NCBI GenBank assembly: GCA_037355855.1
Contig: CM074759.1
Coordinates: 8,680,001 to 8,744,000 of the forward strand
DNA: 64,000 bases
DNA from: Pseudo-nitzschia pungens
Lineage: Eukaryota; Bacillariophyta; Bacillariophyceae; Bacillariales; Bacillariaceae
Direction of reading: 5' to 3'
Positions 24,060 through 33,133 of the stretch are shown here, in pieces. The position numbers and the translations under genes were made by a program. The notes under the pieces were generated by a model. That model made no database searches. It saw only the letters and a program-made list of their open reading frames with translations, and was not told the origin of the DNA. The first letter of the stretch is position 1. Each line of letters starts with the position of its first letter.

Positions 24060-25110
24060 ATGCAAGAAATGCGAAACATTTGTCTCCGTGTGGGAAACCG
24101 TACGAATCACCTAGCTCAAGCCGTGGGCCTGCTGCGCGACGGCTGCGGCAGAAATCTTTTTTTCTTTCTGTGGCCCGTCGTGAGCCTATTTTCCTTCGAG
24201 AACACACCGATGGCAATCATCCTTTTGGTGCTAGGGATGCACATCGTTCCCAGTCATTTACTTCAACGTTAGCAGTCTCTTGAAAGAACTCGGCTGCCTC
24301 GACATGCTCGATCTGTGGCATGTGGATCTGGTCATCATACCCTCTCGCCACAATAATAGTGGCAGTGGCAGTGGCAGTGGCATCGCCAACGAACCTTGGA
24401 ACAAGACTCTCGAAGCGATAAGACAGAGGCGCGACACAAAGAACAAAGCCCTGATTGCGAATCATTTTCGACGGGTAACCTGCGGCAAAGCCAACAGAAC
24501 CTGGATGTATGTCTTATCATTGCTAATTGCTGTAATACAGAGTGTGCTATTCTATTTCTGTATTAGGAACCTCACTCTTCCGTACCCACTCACTTCGTTC
24601 CGTTGCCGTTGCCGTTTTCGTGCTTCCGATTGCAGCTTTACGTTTTTCTTCCTGTTCACAATCATGCTTAGCGGATACTTTCTGGCGGCGAGCAAAGAAA
24701 TGTTTTCCTACAAGATGGAAAGGTTCAATTTGTACGCCGACGAGTTTTCATGGGACCCGCTGCCCGACTTGCAATACCCCACCTGCGAGGTCAAAAAGGG
24801 CTTCAACGTTCCCGGAGCAGAGGCCACGTCACTGGTTAATTTTGCATTTCTGGAAATCCTGTCCTTCCCAAGCGCCGAAAAGGACCAGCGCTTGCTGGAC
24901 CAGTGGTTCAGGCCCGGGGTAGTGATGGACGATTCCGAGTACGTGGACCGATACCGGGACGAAACGGGAACGGCCAACCAACTCATCATATACAGGCCCT
25001 TCACAAATTCGAGCAATCCCACCTCTAAGGCCGTCGGTACCCGGGAAAGCGGGGCTATTTGGCACTGGATGGTTGACATACTGTTATGGAGCGGCAGAAC
25101 TTTTGCGTAG
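24060..25110 (+). pseudogene. Class-3-lipase-like membrane protein, N-terminal part, broken
   Basis: The frame 24280-25110 encodes 'LDMLDLWHVDLVIIPSR', 'NEPWNKTLEAIRQRR', a hydrophobic segment 'FTFFFLFTIMLSGYFLAAS', 'YPTCEVKKGF' and 'RLLDQWFRPG'. From memory of diatom proteins, this order precedes a fungal-type (class 3) lipase domain. The catalytic GxSxG never appears. Defects: a hydrophobic stretch that should precede it (24120-24260) lies in another frame; there is no ATG at the start (only TTG at 24280 or ATG at 24304); and a TAG stands at 25108-25110 within the conserved run-up. The region 24507-24635 can be read as a 129-bp phase-2 intron (GTATGT...TTGCAG). The same frame continues past the TAG into 25144-26925. 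Introns could explain the frame change, but not easily the TAG. Confidence 0.5.
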
Positions 25111-25143
25111 CTGATCATCGCAATCATTCCCCTAGGATTCATC

Positions 25144-26925
25144 TTGGATCCGATCATGCACGTCATGGTCTCGATGATCAAAATTTCACACAGCCGGGTC
25201 CTCAAGGAGGTGCCATACTACCTCCTCACGAAAGTATTCGTCGTGGCCGTGTATAGTGGTTGCTGGCAAAGAACGTACAAACGTCGAAAAAAGACACTGA
25301 CCTCCCTGGGGAGTGGACTCGCGAGTTTAACGAGTGCGATCCCAGAGGCCGCGGCAGTTTCCGTCTTCAGTAAAGATCCGATGTATTCCCAACAAAGATT
25401 TCTCAATCCAATTCACAGACTACAGCACAACAACGCGATTCCATCTGTGGTTCCAAGTGCGGTACCAAGCAGTGTTCCCAGTGGTCTCCTGAGCGGGATA
25501 CCAAGTATTGTTCCGAGCGGCAGTTTTTATCCCAGTACACCTCCCACTGAGCCTCCTAGCAGTAGCCAATCTCCTAGTGGAAAGCCCATTGGAGTTCCTA
25601 GCGCCGAACCATCTGTAGTTCCAATTGCGGTACCAAGCAGTGCTCTTAGTGGTCAAGTTCGTTCGACTTTTCCGAGCGATGTCCCGTCCGTTGTTCCTTC
25701 GGTCAGTCCAAGTGCTGTTCCTTTGATGGTGTCTTCGGCCAGCCCAATTGATCTTCCTTCAACCAGTCCAAGTGACGCTCCTATCACATTTTCATCTGCC
25801 AGTCCCACTGTCGTTCCTACGATGCTTCCTTCGGCCAGCCCAAGTGACCATCCTTCGACCAGCCCAAGTGACCTTCCTTCGACCGGTCCAAGCGACGTTC
25901 CCTCCATGGTTCCTTCCGCCAGTCCAAGTGCAGTTCCTTCGATGGTTCCTTCGGCCAGCCCAAGTGACCTTCCTTCGACCAGTCCAAGTGACGCTCCCTC
26001 CACCTTTCCGTCGGCCAGTCGAAGCGACGCTCCCTCTGACAGTCCTTCGGTCCCTTCATCCGCCAGTCCCTCAGCTAGTCCATCTGTGAGTCCATCTGCA
26101 TCTCCCTCGGCCGCTCCATCCGCTAGTCCCACCGCATCGCCTTCTGTCGTTCCATCCGCTAGTCCTACTGCATCGCCCACTGCCAGTCTCTCGGTCGCTC
26201 CGACAATCACGCCCAATATTGCGACGACTATTATTGATGCGGAATATGCTGCTGGCACTATTCAAACCCAAGAAGTAGAAAGCGACTTTGAAACGGTTGC
26301 TTTGGGTTTCAGCGCCGGTAGGAGGAAGTTGCAAACCACAGATGTTGATGTCAACATCATTGCTACCTCCGCTGCCTGTGCAGATCCCACTTCAGCTGCA
26401 TCCTGTTGGGAGGTACTTATCCAATGGGTCACAAGTCAGGAAGACTTTGACGCCTTGGCAATCAAGGAAAGCTTTGAGGAAGCTGTAGAGACAGGAACCA
26501 TTTCTTCATCGTTCGAAGCCCTGGGACTTACCGTTCCCGCTGTCCTTCTGGCAATCAGCGAATCACCATCCATGGTTCCCAGTGCTGTGCCTTCTACGGC
26601 CCCCACCGTTCTTTCAACCTTTTCTAGCTCGACCTCATCGAGTGACACGTCATCTGTGGAGACCCCATCTCCCTCTGCATCTCCGTCTGCAGCTCCCTCT
26701 GCAGCTCCTACCATAGTGACTGGTGCTCCTTCTGGTACCCCCAGCATGTCACCCACCAAGTCCTCAAAGAAGGGCAAGTCTCCCAAGAAGACCAAGGCTC
26801 CCAAAAAGACCAAGTCTACCAAGGCTCTCAAGAGCACCAAGTCTTCAAAGAAGGGCAAGTCTCCCAAGAAGACCAAGGCTCCCAAAAAGACCGAGAAGTC
26901 TACCAAGGCTCCCAAGAGGAATTAG
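25144..26925 (+). CDS. PSxxPS-repeat protein with lysine-rich silaffin-like tail
   Basis: A 593-residue frame in the same register as the broken lipase-like region upstream. Residues 1-40 ('MVSMIKISHSRVLKEVPYY') still resemble the lipase-type sequence. Residues about 98-350 are PSxxPS repeats (xVPSAxPS), a low-complexity, probably extracellular or wall type common in diatoms. Next comes a compact acidic domain of about 120 residues with 'GRRKLQTT' and two Cys in 'ACADPTSAASCW', then a second short PS block. The last 55 residues repeat 'SKKGKSPKKTKAPKK' twice, rich in KxxK and KK with interspersed Ser/Thr, resembling silaffin-like polycationic tails. No signal peptide is visible at this start, so the true 5' end is unresolved: it may be a gene fusion, or an original first exon may have been lost. 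A biosilica role is inference. Confidence 0.65.
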   Translation: MDPIMHVMVSMIKISHSRVLKEVPYYLLTKVFVVAVYSGCWQRTYKRRKKTLTSLGSGLASLTSAIPEAAAVSVFSKDPMYSQQRFLNPIHRLQHNNAIPSVVPSAVPSSVPSGLLSGIPSIVPSGSFYPSTPPTEPPSSSQSPSGKPIGVPSAEPSVVPIAVPSSALSGQVRSTFPSDVPSVVPSVSPSAVPLMVSSASPIDLPSTSPSDAPITFSSASPTVVPTMLPSASPSDHPSTSPSDLPSTGPSDVPSMVPSASPSAVPSMVPSASPSDLPSTSPSDAPSTFPSASRSDAPSDSPSVPSSASPSASPSVSPSASPSAAPSASPTASPSVVPSASPTASPTASLSVAPTITPNIATTIIDAEYAAGTIQTQEVESDFETVALGFSAGRRKLQTTDVDVNIIATSAACADPTSAASCWEVLIQWVTSQEDFDALAIKESFEEAVETGTISSSFEALGLTVPAVLLAISESPSMVPSAVPSTAPTVLSTFSSSTSSSDTSSVETPSPSASPSAAPSAAPTIVTGAPSGTPSMSPTKSSKKGKSPKKTKAPKKTKSTKALKSTKSSKKGKSPKKTKAPKKTEKSTKAPKRN

Positions 26926-27524
26926 ACGGAATGAAAGTTGTTTTGTCTTGTCTTCTCGAACTCATACAGAGAGACAGGTAGTCTTGGTGATGACCCTGGT
27001 TGATTTGCTTGTTTGTACTACTACTAGTAGTAGTTGCAACTATGGGGGAGTCCCGAGAACTGCTGGTGGTGTCTTCTGTGCTGTTTGTGAGGAACAGACC
27101 CCAGTCGTTCCGGACTGCCAATCCAGGCAAGGCCAGACTGTTGTATTCGTAACGCATATTCATGTCATTTAAACATTACAATAATTTGTTGTCTTCTGAA
27201 ATTCGAGAGATTTGTACTGAACAGGAAAATCAGTTCTGTCAGATTGCAGCAATACTCGAGGACAACACCATGATGTTAGAGTTGTTCTTGGAACAAGAAG
27301 AAATTAGTGACGAAAAATCGTCTCGCCTCGGAAATTCGGTTCGAACCTCTATCGTGGTTCGAAATCCGGGATCCGGTACAAATCCGGGTCCCCTAAGCAG
27401 TTTCGAGCCTTCGGAGGAAAACGTTATTAAGGTTACCGCACTTCCTTCGTGAACAAGAACAAAGGACCTAAGGTTAAGGTTAATTATACTTATACATACG
27501 AGTAACTTACTTGTACTCGCAACA
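26926..27524. other. Intergenic, no supported gene
   Basis: It holds an ACTAGTAGTAG run near 27017-27035 and an inverted pair at 27354-27391 (GGTTCGAAATCCGGGATCCGG then ATCCGGGTCCCC, partial). The retrotransposon frame reads through this region on the minus strand beyond the element's boundary, but that part is not element sequence. Confidence 0.5.
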
Positions 27525-27529
27525 ACAGT

Positions 27530-29593
27530 GTCATATCTCTGGATCATACTGTAGGGTTGTTTGATATGATATGGTTTTGCACCCGGTTGGAGTTCAATGT
27601 GGAATTCCTTGTGGGGGAAAATTCCAAGTTCTTTATGAGAGAGACCTTCAAACAGAGGATGATGTTTGGAGAGGATCTGAAGCAACTGGGATTGTTCGTT
27701 AGCGGAAAGATGGTTTTGGTTGGAAACCAGTTCTTGCAAATCAGTTTTCTCATATTTGGTTGCACTATCAACGTAGGATTGAGAGGTTTGCGCGATGTAG
27801 GCTTCAGCAATGGAGTAGGGTTCATTGCTGATAATCTTCTGAACCAAGGTTTGATTGGTGAAGTAGGATCGTGGATGAAAGGGCATATCCTTATCAAACC
27901 AAGAGACAAGGGAGGCTTCAAAATCCATTTTGATGGCAAGCTTCTTCATAGTGGCACGTCCGATGATCAAATCATAATACATGTTGTTAACCACAAAGCA
28001 AGTCAAGCTTTTAACTCTTCTGGAATAAGAGAGTTCGGGAAACATAATGTCAGTAAGCACAACATATTCAACACATTTAAACTTGCCATTGGGAGTATCC
28101 AATCCAATTGGAGATTCAAGAACATGGATGGGAATGTTTGAGGGGATCTGCTTTTTGGAGATTAATTCAAATGTGGAGCCACTATCAAAGAGGGTCTTGA
28201 AATAAAATTTGCCGGAGATATTGTTGATGGATTTGCATGTAGTCAATGTAGTGGGAGCCAAATCAGTGCAAGGTTTGGAAATCAGTGGTTCAAATGGTTC
28301 AGGATTTGGATTTGGTGGTGGAGCCGGAGATAAAACAATGGAAGGATCATAAGGATCAGCAGGGGCTGTGAACACTTCAGCAAGAGGTATATCATCAGCA
28401 GTGGATGGTTTAATTGGAAAGCGTTGGAGGTCCTGATGATAATAGGCTTCATCAATTTCAGCGTTGACATGAAAGAGGTCAACCCAAACATCTTCAGGTG
28501 GAGAAATAAAGGTGCAAACATGACCATCACCAGGCGGTGGAGTGTTGGGAGCAGTTGTAACTGAAGAAGGGCGAGAGCTGTTTGCAGAGCCTGTTGCTAA
28601 GTTTGCATCAGCTGAAGACCGATTGTTGTTATTGTTGTTGGTGGAAGGACCACGACGCTTGCCATTAGGATTGTCAATATTTTTGAAACATTGACCCCAA
28701 GTATGGTTGCTACCAGGATGAATAGGACATGGGTCTGTATCCTTGATTCTGTTGTTAGAGTTGGCGGCAGAATTCTGTGAGGAATTGTTGTTGTTGGAAC
28801 GTCGAACATTGTTGTTGTTATTGTTGTTGTTGTCAGAACGACGGTTGTTGTTGTTCCGATTTTTACCAGTTTGTCTGTTGGAGGACTTGTTGGAATTGTT
28901 ACTGTTGTTGTTGGTGTTTTTGTTGTTGTTTTTACGATTGGCTTTGGTACAGTAACGTTCCATTCTGGTAATAATCTCAGTAAGGGTATCATCGTGTGGA
29001 GAATGGATGTCTTCATATGAGTCTCTCCAATCAGAAGGCATAGAGTCGTAGATAAGATCTTTGAAATCTTCTGGAGGGATGATTGCATCAGCAGCAGCAA
29101 CTGGAGCGCCAGGCAACAAAGGAAGGATAACATTGTTGTGATATGAAACCATTGAAACAAAGCTGGAGACGCTCATGGAAGTTGTCTTCTTAATCTGAAA
29201 CAGGAATCGTTTGTGGTTACGGTATACGTCATCGTTGTTGGAGAACTTGAACCAAATGAAGGCGCGAAGGTCTTGTTCAAAGTGAGGAACAGTATGGGTA
29301 TGTCCAAGGATGTTGGTATTCCACCAGGTCTTATCAGAATAGTCCCTTAAAATATCTGGGAACTTGGAGTACAACCTGGGACCTGTAGTCCAACTGAGGG
29401 AAGAACGTGCTTCAGAGAATTCATGGATAGAGTGAAGTGTCTGTAAGAGGGTTGAAGTTGAAGTAATATAGGTGACTTTCACCTTAGTTGTTTCAGTTTC
29501 ATTCTCATTGGTAATCACACGTTTATACTCAGCCTTTTCAAGTTCATCTAATTCGAAGTCGAACTTAAATGGAAGAGGTGTAACAGAAGACAT
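27530..29593 (-). pseudogene. gag-pol remnant: gag, zinc knuckle, protease, start of reverse transcriptase
   Basis: From the ATG at 29593 the frame stays open through the element. It starts with a gag-like region of about 225 residues ('LRAFIWFKFSNNDDVY'), an Asn-rich tract (about 226-290), a CHHC-type zinc knuckle 'CPIHPGSNHTWGQC', a retropepsin with catalytic 'LFDSGSTFELIS' and partner 'DLIIGRATMKKLAI', and then the lead-in to reverse transcriptase: 'HHPLFEGLSHKELG' followed by 'HIELQPGAKPYHIKQPY'. The protease/RT order and that last motif mark Ty3/gypsy. The catalytic polymerase, RNase H and integrase are absent because the sequence jumps to the LTR end at 27544. The frame runs on to 27239 through flanking DNA, which is not part of the protein. 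The open frame suggests a recent loss. Confidence 0.88.
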
Positions 29594-30115
29594 GGTACTT
29601 GCTGGGTATTGCTGGATACTTGGTAGGTATATGGAAGGGACTTGATGTGTATGTGTAGGTATATATATGTAGGTATATATGGAAGAGGTATTGATGGATA
29701 CCTAAAACAACTTGCACTTAAGGGAAATAGGTGGCAAGTATCTTCGGAGAACCTTAAGCTTTGTTTGCTTAAGTATAAAAAATAAACTTGAAAATAAATG
29801 TTGAAGGTATGTAGGTAAGTATAACCAAAGGTATGAAGGTCCGAAGGTATGAGTGGCCGAAGGTTGGTATGATGTTGGTAACCTTAACCTTGGAAGGTAT
29901 GGTATGGTACGTGTTGAGGTACCGTAAGGTTAAATGGTATGAGTAGGTTGAAGGTATGGGTACGTGGTGAAGTACTGTAGCCGTACTGATGAAAGGCTTT
30001 GAGTGGTATGATGGTAGGATACCACTGAAAAAGTATCTGGATTAAAGATGGGTTAAGGAATATAATCAATTCAAAGAATTGACAATGGTGGTCGTGTAAT
30101 CGACTGTAATTACAA
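29594..30115. other. Retrotransposon 5' untranslated leader
   Basis: The region between the LTR and the gag ATG (minus strand). It is rich in GGTATG/AAGGTATG steps on the plus strand. I could not identify a tRNA primer-binding site with the usual TGG start next to the LTR. Confidence 0.6.
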
Positions 30116-30460
30116 TGTCATATCTCTGGAAACCAGAGATCGACCGAATATAAAAATAAAGTGATTGATAATCTTGTAAAATAAGAAATTATGATAAGAG
30201 TTATGATTTTGGAAACTAAGATAAAAATGAATGTTCTCTCGTACAACGTCGTGTTGTTTATCTTGATAAAGAGCAAACAGACATAGAGAAGCTTTGCAAT
30301 ATATCTTGCAATATATATGTTGCCATATATATAAAAAGGTCATAAGAAGCTGAGTCACAGTCATAAGTCATTTGGTCATAGGACTTGAATAGAAACAGGG
30401 TTTGTTTCTTAATACATAAATAGATTGTTTCTTGTTGTCGTAGTTTCGGGATATACGACA
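30116..30460 (-). repeat. Complete 5' LTR of the retrotransposon
   Basis: The 345-bp block starts TGTCATATC and ends GATATACGACA, giving short imperfect inverted ends of TG...CA form. A TATATATAAAAAGG tract near 30325-30338 lies inside. It is followed by the AACAG target duplication. Confidence 0.85.
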
Positions 30461-30465
30461 AACAG

Positions 30466-31267
30466 CGTGAAGTGAATCATCAACGAATGGCTTGACTCAC
30501 TCAAAATCCATGATCAGTCTTGGTGGCAATGGTCGTTTTGAGTCGAGTCATGGATGAATTCCATGCCCAAAAAATGATGGCCCAATACCGGTATGAATGG
30601 TTTTTTGAAAGAGAAGTTTCAGGGTCTTTGGTCGAAGCACATACGAAAAGCCCGCTCAACGCTCACTCCGATGATTCTAAAATGACCGGAACAGGGCGAG
30701 TTAAGACCGAAAATGCCAAAGAAAGAGTGACACTATGGCAAAAAGAAGACGGAACCAATACTGTACAATAATTATTTGAGTTGTGTCGAATTTGAAATTG
30801 GAAAAAGAAACCGTGCTTCAATCAAAAATATGAATAACTTACCGGTAAGTTACGTACGCGTAATGCCAACAGGAATGCTCTCGACAGCAATATTCTATCG
30901 TAAGACGTAAGATCATACCAGTGCTTTTGCTTCTATGGATTGCAGTAAACCTTACTGGTAACGCTCATTATACCGTACTCGCACAACGTTTTGGTTCAGT
31001 TTGAGACACCCACGTCCATTCCATATGCCAACAGCACTTTTGTATCATCATAAACTTACCAAGTACGAGTAAGGTCATTTCGAAACTAAACTGCTCTGGC
31101 AATACACCGAAAAATCCTTGCATACCCAAACAATTTTGTTCCTGCCTACGGTACTCGTAAGATTACTCTCGACGTCTGGAACACTGAAACCTTTTTCCAA
31201 TCCACACGATCCGGGATTTTTTTTTTAAGATACAGCAACAGTAAAAGAAATACGAAATATTAATACC
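30466..31267. other. Intergenic, no supported gene
   Basis: A frame at 30520-30771 has no recognisable motif. GTAAGTTACGTACG motifs recur at 30838-31160. Confidence 0.55.
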
Positions 31268-32129
31268 ATGGCAATAAACGTTGATTGGAATCTTACCGGC
31301 TGCTGCGACAGCGAGACCATCGTCTTTTTGTGCTGCTACGCGGGCTATTCCCTCTTCACCATGCTCTTCATGAATACGATCCTCGTTAAACCAATGAAAC
31401 TCATTGCCATTTTTATCCACGAGATGGGACACGCCTCGGCTGCCTGGCTGACAGGCGGGTCCGTCGATAAGATCGAGGTATACCAGAACGAGGGGGGAAT
31501 CACCAACTTTCGGGGCGGCTGGAAGCCGGCCATCATCCCGGCCGGATACGTCGGTGTCTCCTTCTGGGGAGGAGTCCTTGTGGCGCTCTCCGGCAGCAAG
31601 ATCGGGGCGACGGTGGGCGCCAGCATCTTTATGCTGGCGCTGGCGGTTTGTCTCAGGTGTGTTGCGCTGTGCTGCTGGCGAGGAGAAAAATACGCGGAGA
31701 CAACTCGGTTTTGTTTTGACATCTACTAACATGTTTTTTCTGATTTCTTGCAACCCATCAACCAATATCAATATCCATGTCAATATCAACACCAATATCA
31801 ATTCCAGGTACTCCCCCAACCGGATGCTGGTCGGATTGTGCATCGGTTTCATCGTGATCACGCTAGGGGCGACCCTGTTGGAGTGGCTCGTTTTTGATCC
31901 CCTGCTGCAGTTCGTAACGCTCTTTTACGGCGTCTTTGTCGGATGGTACGGCATCATGGACATCTGGGACGACACCATAAGCCGAACCGTCGAGGGAAGT
32001 GACGCCCACGCCTGTTTCCAGATGTGGAAGTGCTGCCTGCCGAGGTGCGTAGGGGTTCAGTTTGCTATCGGGGCCATTATCTGCCAGTCGGCCGGCCTTT
32101 ACATTGCGCTGCTTTCCATGACGGGATAG
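31268..32129 (+). CDS. Peptidase M50B-like membrane protein
   Basis: Two exons, 31268-31656 and 31808-32129, with a 151-bp phase-2 intron (GTGTGT...TTCCAG) give a 236-residue multi-pass membrane protein. The zinc motif HEMGH is at residues 51-55, followed by 'ASAAWLTGGSVDKIEVYQNE', then 'PAGYVGVSFWGG', the pattern of the M50B-like family (PF13398 type). The second conserved Asp/Ser-Asp motif is in exon 2: 'IMDIWDDTISR' followed by 'EGSDAHA'. At least five hydrophobic segments are visible. M50 relatives cleave within membranes; for the M50B-like group the substrate is generally unknown, and some may act without proteolysis. The start is the ATG in ACCATGG at 31268. The family is also found in plants and fungi. 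Confidence 0.88.
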
Positions 32130-33133
32130 ACTCTGAAATCGCGAAGCAAGCAAGCAACAAACACATAAGAATGGTATGTGCTCGAAGAATTTGGGATGCG
32201 ATGTGGTTCAATTCGATGAGATTCTGGTTTGGGTGGGTTGCTTCCTACTCGATTGCATCCAAAGGCTATTAGCACACAAACCACCAATCTGAAATGCCGT
32301 CCATCGAGAATGTATTGCGATGAAATGCCATACCATGCGGTGCTATGCCATACTATTTTAGGAGTGCAAAGAATCCGAAAGAGTTCTTGCCGATTGCGCA
32401 TATCGCATTGCATTTCATCGCATCGAATCGCATTACGTCGAAAACGTGGAGGTCAGCTTCGTTCCACTCTGTATCTGGATTGGCAAAAACGCGTGGGGAT
32501 ATCGTCAGTTTCCTTCTAATCATTGTAGTAAGTTCATTCGACTCTATTCGATTCGATTCGATTCGATTCGATATTCCGTTTGATCAACACCGCACTAAAT
32601 CTATTCTAGTAAACCGTTTCGAAAGAACAAAAACAAATAAATTACGTTTCATAGCTCTGGTGGAGCCGTGAGATTTTGGGTAATGCCGAAAGGATTTCAA
32701 AGGATTGAGGGGACGTGTTTTCGGTTTCGGTTTCGGTTTCCAACCATGCGTTGAACGTGACGCTTGTATTGTACAGCAGTTCTGACATCGCCGTTGAAAC
32801 GTCGGGTTGCATAGAGTGTAGGATATTTTTGGAACACTCTACCTGCAGTAGCTGGCTCAGCTGCGCGTCTGTCGAGTTTACGACATCATTGCTTCGAGCA
32901 GGATATATCATTCGTACAAGCGATCGAACCGAAACACCTTCCTCTCTAGAAAAAGACTAGCGGAACCGTTCAATACCTTTGCGTCGCATTTCAATCGAAG
33001 GACCAGAATCTCTCGGTTCTTTAATTCGACAGATCAGATTGCGCTTTGACCCTAGTGGAACTCTTGTCTGGATCGCACCGATTCTGGAAGAATCATTCAT
33101 TCCACGCTAATCCATTCCATTCGTGACGTCAAT
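32130..33133. other. Intergenic, no supported gene
   Basis: It holds a GATTC/CGATT microsatellite at 32538-32572 and CATTTCATCGCATCG-type repeats near 32408-32435. I see no gene. It separates the convergent 3' ends of the M50B-like gene and the glycosyltransferase. Confidence 0.55.

Larger units (their letters stand above)
27530..30460 (-). mobile_element. Ty3/gypsy LTR retrotransposon with large internal deletion
   Basis: The element lies between identical 5-bp target duplications AACAG (27525-27529 and 30461-30465). Its complete 5' LTR is 30116-30460 (345 bp, TGTCATATCTCTGGA...ACGACA on the plus strand). At the other end only the last 15 bp of the 3' LTR remain (TGTCATATCTCTGGA, 27530-27544), joined directly to pol sequence near the start of the reverse transcriptase. 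Most of pol and nearly all the 3' LTR are therefore missing, while the insertion site is intact. It cannot transpose by itself. Confidence 0.9.

Noticed and set aside
25653..26258. 201-residue minus-strand frame rich in 'GLAEG'
   Set aside because: It is the complement of the PSxxPS repeats.
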